A stretch of DNA of 38,803 nucleotides from Prevotella sp. UBA7764 (GCA_002481295.1 DLDU01000001.1:1-38803); one strand, 5' to 3'. Counted from the first letter of the stretch, positions 14,987 to 23,541 are shown. Program-made: numbers and translations. The notes: generated from the letters alone by a model not told the origin.

Positions 14987-15690
14987 GTCTCCGGTTGTAC
15001 CTTCATCAGGGCCTTGAGGATTTCCAAGTCCTCTACGGTCGTGATCTTGATGTTCTTTTCCGATCCCGGCACGATGTGCATCTCGCGTCCGCCGAGTTCC
15101 GCCATCAGCGTGCAGGAAGCCACCGAGTTGGTGATGCCTTTGGCTTTTGCCTCCTCATGTGCCAGGATGAGGTTGCCCAGGCGAAAGGTCTGTGGCGTCT
15201 GTGTGCGGATGAGTTTGTCGCGTGGAATGCTCGTGGAGGTGGTGAAACCGTCGTCGCTTTCGAGGATGGCCTCGCGGCATTTGATGCCGGTGATGGCGTA
15301 GCCGTATTTCTGGCAGATGGCGATGTTGCTCGAAATGATGTCTTGTGAGAGCAGCGGACGCACGGCGTCGTGCACCAGCACCAGGTCGTCGTCCTTGCAT
15401 CCGGCCTCGCGGAGACCATAGATGCCGTTGTGGATCGACTCCTGCCCGTTCTTTCCGCCGGGGAAGATCCACTTCAGCTTGGTGATGTTGAACTGGTTGG
15501 CGTAGGACTGCAACACCGTTTCCCATCCTGCGAGGCACACCACGGCGATGCCGTGGATGTCGGGATGCTGCTGAAACGCCTTCATCGTGTGGATGATGAT
15601 CGGGCAGTTGTCTACGTGCATGAACTGCTTGGGAATGTCCTGTCCCATGCGGTTGCCGGACCCGCCGGCGATGATGAGTGCATAGTTCAT
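14974..15690 (-). CDS. TarI/IspD-like cytidylyltransferase (CDP-alditol synthesis candidate)
   Basis: A 238-aa protein. The start at 15690 (MNYALIIAGGSGNRMG) is preferred over an in-frame ATG 20 codons earlier because a full promoter lies at 15716-15746. The CTP-binding loop GGSGNRMGQDIPKQF is at residues 9-23, then VHDAVRPLL, RTQTPQTFR and GSEKNIKITTVEDLEI. The last motif and the location favour a ribitol-5-phosphate (or similar) cytidylyltransferase rather than the isoprenoid enzyme. A separate housekeeping IspD is present at 38489. It probably feeds the LicD protein. Confidence 0.82.
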   Translation of the reverse strand: MNYALIIAGGSGNRMGQDIPKQFMHVDNCPIIIHTMKAFQQHPDIHGIAVVCLAGWETVLQSYANQFNITKLKWIFPGGKNGQESIHNGIYGLREAGCKDDDLVLVHDAVRPLLSQDIISSNIAICQKYGYAITGIKCREAILESDDGFTTSTSIPRDKLIRTQTPQTFRLGNLILAHEEAKAKGITNSVASCTLMAELGGREMHIVPGSEKNIKITTVEDLEILKALMKVQPETWLK

Positions 15691-15715
15691 ATAGTGGTGT
15701 CTGTTTTCTTCATGG

Positions 15716-15746
15716 CAAAGATAACACAAATATCTGACATCTGCAA
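15716..15746 (-). promoter_or_regulatory. Promoter of the cytidylyltransferase-SDR pair
   Basis: Minus strand: TTG (15746-15744), 20-bp spacer, TATCTTTG (15723-15716). It is 26 bp before the ATG at 15690. Confidence 0.78.
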
Positions 15747-15837
15747 GCATCCGGGCGCAAGGATACCTGTTTTAGATTGTTCTTTCGTAACTTTGCCTTG
15801 AGGAAGTTTGTTCCTGTTGAGTGAAAATATGAATCGG

Positions 15838-17253
15838 TCAACTCATTAAGTAACCACCGTACAACATTCCGTTATATACAAGCAGATAGCACATCAGTAG
15901 CGCAACGAGAATGCGCAGCGAGGGCAGATACTTCGGGTCGATATGTCGGAACAGGTACGCCACGGCGACGGGTACGACGATGAGCCAATGCGCACTCATG
16001 ATGTAAGCCTCGTTGAGACCGAAGCCGAGCACGACATGGATGAGCAGGTCGAAGCCAAGAAACGACAAGGCGAGCCAGAGAAAGCGGCTGCGGCGGCCTG
16101 CCCACACACCGAGAAGAAAGAGCAGGAAGATGAAGGCTTCCACGATGTAGTTGAAGGCAAAGCGATAGTGCACGATGACGGGGCGGTTGCGCAGCACGTC
16201 TTCGAGCAGATGATCGCTATGCAGCTGGATGGGCTCGCCGAGTACGTTCTCTATCAGACTCCGTCCGCGTGGCGTGCTGATGTCGGTCCACTGCGAGAAC
16301 TCTCCGTTGGCGATTGGTTTGCCCTCGTGGGCGTGGATGGCGAGACGGCTGCTCTTGGCGGCCTTGACAGAGTCTTGTCGGGCTACGATGGCAAGGGCTG
16401 TGCGGCGGATGAGCGAGGTGTCTGTGGTGTGCATGGTGTCGGCGACCTGCTGACAGGTCTTGGCCATGAGTTTGTCGTGCTTCTTCACCTTGGCCTCCTG
16501 ACGCGCAATGAAGTTAGGTCGCTCATAGGTGTACCATTCCCATCGGGCAAAGCCCCAGATGAGAGCAGCGGGTAAGACACACGTCAGCAACAGGTTGGCA
16601 GGGCGCCAAAAACGCTTGCCACCGACGAAGAGATTAGCTAAAAACACTTTGATGCCGTTGTTGAGTGAGATGCCCGCAGTGAGAAAGAACAGCAGGACGG
16701 TCTGCCAGCGAGGCATGGTCTTTCCCGCCTTCATCTTCATGCCGGAGAGATAGAGCACCAGCGTGAGCATGAACATCGACAGGCAGAAGTGGTCGGGAAC
16801 GCTGAGGGTCACCATCACGTAAGCGAAAGAGAACAGAAAAGTGGTCAGCAGCCAGGCGTCGTCCTTGCCGATGCCTACTACACGATGGAGCAGACGCACC
16901 ATATATATATAGGTGTAGTAGGCGCAGACTATGAGTATTCCGCCCATGATGAGCGGAGCGGCGTTGCGCCCAGTGAGCCACTCCACGGCGGCATTGAGTT
17001 GTGAGGGCAGCCACATGAAGAAGGCCAGCAGCGGGTGGCGGTAGATGTTGTAGGCGGTGGTCCAGTGGTCGATGACAATGTAGCTCAGCGGATCGAAGCC
17101 TGAGATATGGAAGGTGCTCAGCACCAGTTTGCGGTAGTTGTCGTTGAGATGGCTCAGCTGATGCCAGTAGCGGACGATGACCAGCGCGTTGAGCAGGGTG
17201 ACATAAGCCAGGACCAGCGCGCGACGAACGATTTCTTTCTTGTTCACAGCCAT
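15838..17253 (-). CDS. DUF6080-like multipass membrane protein, GT-C-like candidate (second copy)
   Basis: A 471-aa paralog of the protein at 7315-8673. Shared landmarks: SGFDPLSY (Asp54) and RHPLL (His73-Pro74) after the first membrane helix, PDHF at 153-156, IQLHSDHLLEDVLRNRPVIVHYR and GFGLNEAYIMSAHW near the end. It has about 10 hydrophobic segments and a soluble Lys/Arg-rich loop near residues 260-320. It is the last gene of the 23320-15838 operon, 5 bp after GtrA. With UbiA, HAD and GtrA upstream it is the best candidate for the periplasmic enzyme that uses a polyprenyl-phosphate pentose (inference). Confidence 0.72.
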   Translation of the reverse strand: MAVNKKEIVRRALVLAYVTLLNALVIVRYWHQLSHLNDNYRKLVLSTFHISGFDPLSYIVIDHWTTAYNIYRHPLLAFFMWLPSQLNAAVEWLTGRNAAPLIMGGILIVCAYYTYIYMVRLLHRVVGIGKDDAWLLTTFLFSFAYVMVTLSVPDHFCLSMFMLTLVLYLSGMKMKAGKTMPRWQTVLLFFLTAGISLNNGIKVFLANLFVGGKRFWRPANLLLTCVLPAALIWGFARWEWYTYERPNFIARQEAKVKKHDKLMAKTCQQVADTMHTTDTSLIRRTALAIVARQDSVKAAKSSRLAIHAHEGKPIANGEFSQWTDISTPRGRSLIENVLGEPIQLHSDHLLEDVLRNRPVIVHYRFAFNYIVEAFIFLLFLLGVWAGRRSRFLWLALSFLGFDLLIHVVLGFGLNEAYIMSAHWLIVVPVAVAYLFRHIDPKYLPSLRILVALLMCYLLVYNGMLYGGYLMS

Positions 17254-17258
17254 GACAA

Positions 17259-17663
17259 TTATCGTTTAAGAAAGAACCGGACCAGCAGAAAGTTGACAGG
17301 CACGCAGACGCAGAACATCGGTATCGGTGCCCACCGCTTCGGCACGCCCAACCAGATGAACAGCGCGAGCATGGCCATCTGCAGCAAATAGTTGACCACG
17401 TGGCTCAGCGCGAAGCCGGCACCATGCTTCACGTTGGCCTTGACATGAAAGGTGAAGTGGGTGCTGGCGTAGAAGTTGAAACAGAAGCTTACCGCGTAGC
17501 CCACGGTGTTGGCTACGCCCGCGTTTGTCCATTGGAGCAGTAGCAGGTACACACCATACTGTATAAGCGTGGCCACGCCGCCGACGATGCCGAAGCGCAG
17601 TACCTCGCCCAGCTTCTCCCGCTTGTCTTTATCTAAACGGCTTATAATGTCTTTCATCGGCAT
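17259..17663 (-). CDS. GtrA-family membrane protein
   Basis: A 134-aa protein with four hydrophobic segments. LRFGIVGGVATLIQYGVYLLLL at residues 22-43, the NTVGYAVSFCFNFYASTHFTF segment and the C-terminal VPVNFLLVRFFLKR are typical of GtrA. GtrA members help move polyprenyl-phosphate-linked sugars across the inner membrane. The gene overlaps the HAD gene by 35 bp and is 5 bp before DUF6080. A second ATG two codons in is an alternative start. Confidence 0.9.
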   Translation of the reverse strand: MPMKDIISRLDKDKREKLGEVLRFGIVGGVATLIQYGVYLLLLQWTNAGVANTVGYAVSFCFNFYASTHFTFHVKANVKHGAGFALSHVVNYLLQMAMLALFIWLGVPKRWAPIPMFCVCVPVNFLLVRFFLKR

Positions 17664-18228
17664 ATTGCAACATTTCTTTGTCGCCGCGGCTGTCGCCGTA
17701 GGCGGTGATACGGTAATGGTCGCGCGGCTCGCTCAGCAATTCCTGCACACGGCGCACCTTTTCGGGACCATAGCAGTTGGCGGTGAGGAAGCGGCCGGTG
17801 ACCTTGCCGTCGATGACTTCTATCCGGGTGCCTACGATGGAGAGACGGTGACTGCTCTGGTAATGACGGAAGAAAGGAGCCACCCAGTTGTCGATGCTCG
17901 CGCTGACCACCATCACCTGTCCGCCCTTGTCAAGGGCGTGGCTTAGAGTGGCGAGCCCCTGGGGACGGAGAAGCTCCGGATTGTCAGCGGCAAAGCGGCG
18001 GCAATAGTCGTTGAAGGTGTCCAGTGGCATACCGGCGAAAAAGTGGGTGAAGACCTTTTGCTTCGCTTTCCAATTGGGATAGAGATGGCACTTCATCAGC
18101 ACCAGCTGAGGCAGGTAGCGCAGAAAACCACATGTCATGCGCCACGTGCCATGGACGTAGCGAATAAAGGCAAGCAGCGTGTCGCGTGTGGTCAGCGTGC
18201 CGTCGAAGTCGAAGAGAAACACTTGCAT
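17629..18228 (-). CDS. HAD-IB family phosphatase
   Basis: A 199-aa HAD phosphatase. Motif I is FDFDGTLTTRDT (residues 6-17), motif II VVSASIDNW, motif III Lys in YGPEKVRR, motif IV AYGDSRGDKEML. The order and the PSPase-like C1 cap fit HAD-IB. It sits between the UbiA gene (19 bp upstream) and GtrA (overlap), which points to dephosphorylating a polyprenyl-linked phosphosugar, as the partner phosphatase does in mycobacterial decaprenyl-phosphate arabinose synthesis (inference). Confidence 0.88.
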   Translation of the reverse strand: MQVFLFDFDGTLTTRDTLLAFIRYVHGTWRMTCGFLRYLPQLVLMKCHLYPNWKAKQKVFTHFFAGMPLDTFNDYCRRFAADNPELLRPQGLATLSHALDKGGQVMVVSASIDNWVAPFFRHYQSSHRLSIVGTRIEVIDGKVTGRFLTANCYGPEKVRRVQELLSEPRDHYRITAYGDSRGDKEMLQYADERHYKPFR

Positions 18229-18247
18229 AGTTGGTCTCTTTTAATAC

Positions 18248-19147
18248 TCAATAGATGATCACGAGGAATGCGACGGACCATGCCAGGACATCGAGCTGGA
18301 TGAAGCGGTCGTGGAGGATGATCTTTGTGGGATTGCCGCTCTTCTTTTCCACTACGGCTATCTGCAGATAGCGCAGGATACCTACCAGCACGAAGATGGA
18401 GGTGAGATAGAGATAGTCGTTGTGGAAGGCAGCGATGACCTCGGGACTTACGGTGTACATGATATAGCACACCAGTGTCACGGCGGCTGTGATGGTGATG
18501 CTTTGGTTGATAAACGTCATGTTGTAGTGGATGGTGTTCTTGCGTGGCGGCTGTCCCGTCTGTTCCATACGCAACACATCGTCGCGGCGCTTGGCAAGAC
18601 TCATGAACAGTGTCAGCAAGAAGGTCATCAGCACAATCCATTTGCTCAGCACAATGCCCGTTGCAAAGCCACCGGCAAACAGACGGAGCACAAAGCCGAA
18701 GGCCACCACGCACACGTCGATGACGGCATACTGCTTCAGCTTGGCACAGTAGCCGAGGTTCATCAGCCAATAGAAGAGGATGACGCTGCCCACGCTTATG
18801 GCATTGCTCTCCATGTCGCTTCCCACGGTAAGTAGGAGAGCACAGCTACCCATCGACATGAGGAACAGCAGGAACATCAGGCCGTAGGCCTGTGCTATGG
18901 TGACCGCGCCGGAGGCAATGGGGCGGTGGCATTTCTCGGGATGGCGGATGTCGTCGGCAAGATCGCAGATGTCGTTGTAGCAATAGATGCTCGATGCTAC
19001 GAAGCTAAATGCCATGAAGGTGATCAGTGACGACAGTAGGGGCTGGGCCTCGAAAAGCTTTCCGCCAAACATCACGGGGCAGAATACGAAGGCGTTCTTC
19101 ATCCATTGTGCCGGGCGGATGAGCTTAAGTAAACTGGTATAGTGCAT
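18248..19147 (-). CDS. UbiA-family prenyltransferase, decaprenyl-phosphate phosphoribosyltransferase-like
   Basis: A 299-aa polytopic membrane protein. The first Asp motif reads YNDICDLADDIRHP (residues 57-70) followed by KCHRPIASG, very close to the NDVRDxEAD...HP.K..RPIAAG of mycobacterial DPPR synthase. The second region, FGFVLRLFAGGFATG then LSKWIVLM and LAKRRDDVLRM, also matches that subfamily rather than menaquinone or ubiquinone UbiA. The likely reaction is transfer of phosphoribose from PRPP to a polyprenyl phosphate. No DprE1/DprE2 epimerase is in the window, so the sugar may remain ribose, or the epimerases lie elsewhere. Confidence 0.85.
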   Translation of the reverse strand: MHYTSLLKLIRPAQWMKNAFVFCPVMFGGKLFEAQPLLSSLITFMAFSFVASSIYCYNDICDLADDIRHPEKCHRPIASGAVTIAQAYGLMFLLFLMSMGSCALLLTVGSDMESNAISVGSVILFYWLMNLGYCAKLKQYAVIDVCVVAFGFVLRLFAGGFATGIVLSKWIVLMTFLLTLFMSLAKRRDDVLRMEQTGQPPRKNTIHYNMTFINQSITITAAVTLVCYIMYTVSPEVIAAFHNDYLYLTSIFVLVGILRYLQIAVVEKKSGNPTKIILHDRFIQLDVLAWSVAFLVIIY

Positions 19148-19178
19148 GAGTATTTCTTTTATTTTTCAGTTGTCTTTT

Positions 19179-20183
19179 TCATTGAAATCGTCTTTCTACT
19201 GCATTCTGTATCACTTGCGTCACCTTTTGCAGCACCCATGCCAAGGGTAGGGTGATGACTAAACAGAGCAGGAAGGTCGGCCAATAGGAGAGCGTCTTGG
19301 GGATGTAGGCCAACACAAAATGCTGATGGATGAGATAGCATTCCAAACTCAGTCCACCCACGAAACGGAAGCAACCGTTCACCTTGGCAGGCAATCGGCG
19401 GAAGACGCGGTTGAGGATGAGGATGGCTGTGACGGTGAGCGGGATGTAGAGCATGCGCTCGATAAACAGCGGAAACAGTCCGTGCTTCTCCTGCTCCAGG
19501 AAGACGCTGGAAGCAAGAGCCATGACAAACATCAGGAAGATCATCCAGATGCCTTGTCCGTCGACAGTCTGCTTGCGCCGAACCATCTCGCCCATGTTGA
19601 TGCCGATGAAGAAGATGGGCACGCGGCTCCAGAAAATCTCAAGGTGGCCCACGGCGTGGTTGATTGGCGTCACCCATTGCACAAGGATGCACCACATCAC
19701 CATCACCACGGGCAACCAACGGTAGATGGGATGACGACGGATCAGCTCCATGTAGGGCGGGGCAAAGAGATAGAGCATCATAATGGCGGGGATGTACCAG
19801 AAGTTTAACTCGTCGCGCAGCCAAAACTCCCAGTTAAAGCCCAACTCACCGATGAGATCTATCCACGACCAGGCTGAGCCGCCATGGAACTTTGGCAGAT
19901 AGAACAGTGCCGCGATGATGAGCCAGGCTGGATAGATGCGCACGAACCGTCGGAAATAGAAACGCTTGACAGACGGATTTTTGGCCCACGAGAACCATAG
20001 GCCAATGCCGCTGAGAAACAGAAACATGTCCACGCCGATGTTGCCCATACGCCGAAGGCCAAAGAATGCGTCGGAACGGGCAAGGTCCACATGGAACAGC
20101 ATGATGAACAGCATGGCGGCTCCCATCAACTCTCCACGGAAGCGGCTGATGTTAGCAAGCTCTATATCGGGAATACGTTTCAC
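19179..20183 (-). CDS. Acyltransferase family 3 membrane protein (first)
   Basis: A 334-aa integral membrane acyltransferase with about 9-10 hydrophobic segments. Residues 15-60 carry the family start FRGELMGAAMLFIMLFHVDLARS and MGNIGVDMFLFLSGIGLWFSW, with the key His in FHV. It probably O-acetylates a glycan. The start codon is GTG, directly at the edge of a GTTGAATG-type repeat stretch. It lies 31 bp before UbiA. Confidence 0.87.
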   Translation of the reverse strand: MKRIPDIELANISRFRGELMGAAMLFIMLFHVDLARSDAFFGLRRMGNIGVDMFLFLSGIGLWFSWAKNPSVKRFYFRRFVRIYPAWLIIAALFYLPKFHGGSAWSWIDLIGELGFNWEFWLRDELNFWYIPAIMMLYLFAPPYMELIRRHPIYRWLPVVMVMWCILVQWVTPINHAVGHLEIFWSRVPIFFIGINMGEMVRRKQTVDGQGIWMIFLMFVMALASSVFLEQEKHGLFPLFIERMLYIPLTVTAILILNRVFRRLPAKVNGCFRFVGGLSLECYLIHQHFVLAYIPKTLSYWPTFLLCLVITLPLAWVLQKVTQVIQNAVERRFQ

Positions 20184-20321
20184 AATGTTGAATGATGAAT
20201 GTTGAGTGTTGACTTATTAAATGTTGAGTGTTGAATGTTGAGTGATGAGTTGATTCATCTAACTCCAAGCCTCGATCTTCTCACTTCAGAATCCAATCTT
20301 CTCACTTCAGACTCCTATCTT
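20184..20321 (-). repeat. Simple-repeat spacer between the two acyltransferase genes
   Basis: 20186-20252 is a degenerate array of GTTGAATG/GTTGAGTG-type octamers. 20275-20290 and 20296-20311 are two exact copies of ATCTTCTCACTTCAGA. No gene or promoter was seen. GTTGAATG-type words recur at about 23400-23470. Confidence 0.65.
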
Positions 20322-21434
20322 TTAACTCTTAATCTTCGCTTCTTTTGGGCTTGGAATCTTCTTCATCACTTCTTTCAGCAGCCAGGCGACTCCAAGAGAG
20401 GCGATGATGTAGAGCAGCAGTCCCGTATAGTTGTCGCCTTGACGCGAGATGGGGATAAACACTTTGCGCAGTACAGGATGGATGACAAAGAGGGATGCGG
20501 AGATAGAGCCCAGCCAAGAGAAGACAAACCACAACATGTCGCGCAGACGCTGCAATGGCAGCAGCGAAAGGGCCTTCACGAAGTAGACAGTGGCGTAGCA
20601 CACCATTGCAGGAACGAAAGCCCAAGCGTAGTAGTTGGCACTCATCGACACGATGAAGAAGGAGCAGACTACCCAGCTCATCAGCGCGCCGCCGAAGTTC
20701 ATGCGCACCAGCATGATGCGCTCGCCATAGCGGGCAAAGAGAATGCCGAGACCAAAGGGCAGCATGCCGCCCATGAAGTTGTAGCGATAATAGTTGATGG
20801 CTTCACTCTCAGGGCCCATCACCATTTGTATGCCGAGACATACAGCCATCAGTCCTGCTGTCCAACCCCAATGGTGGCGGTAGAGCAACAGACGATAGAC
20901 AAGGTAGAGCTGGAGCATCAGACCGAAGAACCAGTAGGGTCCCGGCCAGATGTTGTCGTCGGGATGGGCAAGGAAGTTGTTGACCATACCTAATTGCGTG
21001 AGGATCTGTACCACGGTGTAGTGCCAGCTGCCCGGCGTGATGGCGTCGACAATGGTGAAGCAAACGAAGCCGACTATCATCATCTTGAACAGTTTCAGGA
21101 AGTGATAACGGATGAAGCCCCATGTGCTGACCTTTGGTTCCAGACGCGGTCCGGGTTTGGTGTTGCCGTATTTTCTTTCCAGGCCGAAGGCACTGAGGAA
21201 GAGGAAAACCGGAACGCCATAGTGTCCGAAAAACGAAATGAGGTGCATCGGCAGCAGAGCGTCGGGGCGGGCACAGACTTGCATCAGCCAGTCGACATTG
21301 TGCTGAAAGTATTGATATTCGTTCTCCTTCACCACTGGACTGAGCCAGTGGCAGTAGTTATGCAGGAAGATGCCGAGGATAGCCAGTCCCCGCATCACGT
21401 TGCATTCCTTACGAGTTAACAGTTCTGCGTTCAT
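20322..21434 (-). CDS. Acyltransferase family 3 membrane protein (second)
   Basis: A 370-aa multipass protein. Motifs: KECNVMRGLAILGIFLHNYCHW (His near residue 25), then GVPVFLFLSAFGLERKYG. It has about 10 hydrophobic segments. The two family-3 genes differ enough to have separate substrates. It overlaps the PEtN-transferase-like gene by 4 bp (ATGA), so translation is coupled. It probably acylates a lipid A or glycan sugar (inference). Confidence 0.86.
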   Translation of the reverse strand: MNAELLTRKECNVMRGLAILGIFLHNYCHWLSPVVKENEYQYFQHNVDWLMQVCARPDALLPMHLISFFGHYGVPVFLFLSAFGLERKYGNTKPGPRLEPKVSTWGFIRYHFLKLFKMMIVGFVCFTIVDAITPGSWHYTVVQILTQLGMVNNFLAHPDDNIWPGPYWFFGLMLQLYLVYRLLLYRHHWGWTAGLMAVCLGIQMVMGPESEAINYYRYNFMGGMLPFGLGILFARYGERIMLVRMNFGGALMSWVVCSFFIVSMSANYYAWAFVPAMVCYATVYFVKALSLLPLQRLRDMLWFVFSWLGSISASLFVIHPVLRKVFIPISRQGDNYTGLLLYIIASLGVAWLLKEVMKKIPSPKEAKIKS

Positions 21435-23320
21435 TTTTCTTTGGGTCTTAACTTGTCGTAGTCAGCCTTGTTCTTGAGTATTCTCGGTCGCGAGGCGTCG
21501 TACTCGGGTGACAGCAAGTTGTATTGTGCGTGATAGTCTTTCGTGGAGATGCCGGCGAGCCATAGCAGCATGTGGGGCAAAGCGTCGGTCATAAACGGTT
21601 TGCGGCGAGCCGCCTTGATGGCTTGGAAGACGGCGGGATGCAGTCTCGCATAGCTGCGAGAGCAATAGATCCAGAAGGGTACCTCAAATTCATAGTGCGC
21701 CAATGGCCAGTCTACTTCGGCACTGTGGTTGCGGCAGACAATGTTGCGGCCTGGCTCGTAGCATTCCTCGCCGTGGTCGGGCATGTAGATGACAATGGCG
21801 TTGCGCTTGGAGAAACGCTTGACGATAGCCGTGACGATGGAGTCGTTGTAGTGGACGGCGTTGTCGTAGTCGGCAATCATCTGTCGGCGTCCCGGTCCGA
21901 GTTCAGGCCGGTGCTCTTTGTAGTCGTCGGGAGTGAACACGCGCTGGTTGTCGGGGCAGCGCTGGCGATAGCTTACGTGCTGCCCGATGAGATGGAAGAT
22001 GATGAGGTTGTGGTGGGTTTCCTGTCCGGGGCGCACGCGGTCGATGGTGATCTGGCCGTCCTTCACCTTACTGTCGTAGTCGTTCAGCAGTCCGGCGTCG
22101 TAGCGGTAGAGCTGGCTGTTGCGGGTGTCGAACTGCGCTTCGCTGAGCGTGGGATCGTTGAGGAAGAAGCCGCCGGAGAAGTCATATACCGCCTCTTTGG
22201 CGCGCGGCAAGAACTGATTGGTCAGGAAGGTGACGTGGTAGCCGGCCTTGCGGAAGAGCTCGGGGAAGAGCGGATAGTCGCACCACTCGCCTTTCTCTCC
22301 GACGACGTGGGTGGAGAAAACATTCTTAAAGACAAAGCTGGTCAGGTTCCAACAACTCACCACATCGGTGAACTTGGTAAGAAGCCCCGTCCGCTCCAGC
22401 TTTTTCTGCCGAGGGGTGGTGTTGAGAAAATAGTCGTATTGGGCATCGTGCGCCTTGCTGTAGCTCTCACCGATGATGAGTACGATGGTCGGCGAGGTGT
22501 AACTGCACGAGTCTACCTTGGCATTCTTGGCGGCGGCGATGCACTTCTCTACTTGCATCGAAGCAAGGTGGTTGCTGTATATGCTGAAGGCCAGACGGTA
22601 GATGGGCAAGTAGAACTGTGCGTGGTCGGCGGCTGTGAGCTTATGTTCGATGGTGCCGATGGTCGGAGCGGTCATCATTCGGGTCATCTCCACCTTGTTG
22701 TGCCAACTGGTGATGGCGCTGGTGATGAGCAGAGCAACTACGGCGATACCACTGATCAGCGTCACGGGCACGTGTTGCCAACGCTGACGGGTACGGTCTT
22801 TCCATGCTTCAAAGAGCAGATGCTGGCGCTCGGTGAACAACCGGCACCAACGATGTCGCAAGGCTACGATGGCATGAATCACGATAAGCAGTACAATCCA
22901 GCCTACCGGTGAGAAGAGTACATCGGGAGTGAGATAGGAACTTAGAAACTCACTGGCCTCGCGGCTGTCGGTCTCTGCAACCAAAAGGAGCATGGCCGGA
23001 TTGAGTGTGGAGCCGAACTTCCAATAGCAGTAGACGTCGGCCATGGTGGTGGCGTAGAGGACTACATAGAGCAGGCGGCGCACCCACACACGTACCTTGT
23101 GGGGCAGAAGGGCCAGCACCACGCAGGCGAGATAGGTGTCGAGAAACAACTCGAGAAAGAGATTGTCGTAGAGGAAGTGGTCGCTGTTGAAGTCCACACG
23201 GTCACTCGATGGCGCTATCAGAGCGGTGACAATGCCAAGAGCGTACATCATGAAGAAAAATACACCATTGCGTGTAATAGGCTTCAAGAGAAACTGTGCT
23301 ATACGGTGTAAACGGGTCAT
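21431..23320 (-). CDS. Sulfatase-fold phosphoethanolamine transferase-like enzyme (EptA/CptA type)
   Basis: A 629-aa inner-membrane protein with five hydrophobic segments in the first ~205 residues, then a periplasmic alkaline-phosphatase-fold domain. Metal/nucleophile landmarks: IGESYSK (Glu285), CWNLTSF (Thr327, candidate nucleophile), IGQHVSY (His448) and PDHGEE (515-519). It probably transfers phosphoethanolamine from phosphatidylethanolamine to lipid A, core or a glycan. It is the first gene of a long minus-strand operon that ends at 15838, so its target may be the same glycan. Confidence 0.85.
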   Translation of the reverse strand: MTRLHRIAQFLLKPITRNGVFFFMMYALGIVTALIAPSSDRVDFNSDHFLYDNLFLELFLDTYLACVVLALLPHKVRVWVRRLLYVVLYATTMADVYCYWKFGSTLNPAMLLLVAETDSREASEFLSSYLTPDVLFSPVGWIVLLIVIHAIVALRHRWCRLFTERQHLLFEAWKDRTRQRWQHVPVTLISGIAVVALLITSAITSWHNKVEMTRMMTAPTIGTIEHKLTAADHAQFYLPIYRLAFSIYSNHLASMQVEKCIAAAKNAKVDSCSYTSPTIVLIIGESYSKAHDAQYDYFLNTTPRQKKLERTGLLTKFTDVVSCWNLTSFVFKNVFSTHVVGEKGEWCDYPLFPELFRKAGYHVTFLTNQFLPRAKEAVYDFSGGFFLNDPTLSEAQFDTRNSQLYRYDAGLLNDYDSKVKDGQITIDRVRPGQETHHNLIIFHLIGQHVSYRQRCPDNQRVFTPDDYKEHRPELGPGRRQMIADYDNAVHYNDSIVTAIVKRFSKRNAIVIYMPDHGEECYEPGRNIVCRNHSAEVDWPLAHYEFEVPFWIYCSRSYARLHPAVFQAIKAARRKPFMTDALPHMLLWLAGISTKDYHAQYNLLSPEYDASRPRILKNKADYDKLRPKEK

Positions 23321-23359
23321 ATAATAGATACCTATGAGTTGTGAATCACTTTAACCTTG

Positions 23360-23390
23360 CAAAATTAAGCATTTTCCGCCATATAACCAA
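23360..23390 (-). promoter_or_regulatory. Promoter of the 23320-15838 operon
   Basis: Minus strand: TTG (23390-23388), 20-bp spacer, TAATTTTG (23367-23360). It lies 39 bp before the PEtN-transferase-like gene. Confidence 0.78.
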
Positions 23391-23504
23391 TTTTTATATG
23401 TTGAATGTTGGGTGCGGACTGATGAATTACTTGAATGATGATAGATGTATGGTGGATAGCTGGAATAATGAGTGACGAGTGGACTGGGTGGTGAATGAAT
23501 CGCA

Positions 23505-23541
23505 TAAAAAAGCCAGACTGCAAAATGTCGCAGTCTGGCTT
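23505..23541 (-). terminator. Terminator of the superoxide reductase gene
   Basis: An 11-bp perfect stem (AGCCAGACTGC at 23511-23521 with GCAGTCTGGCT at 23530-23540), loop 8 nt, then TTTTT on the minus strand. It lies about 85 bp past the gene. Confidence 0.88.

Noticed and set aside
14974..15690. Calling this gene the housekeeping ispD
   Set aside because: A second gene at 38489 beside recG has the isoprenoid-type C-terminus. The copy here sits with SDR and LicD genes and resembles TarI.
15788..15795. A plus-strand TAACTTTG as a promoter near 15790
   Set aside because: No TTG at 19-21 bp upstream and no plus-strand gene follows; it would run antisense into the DUF6080 gene.
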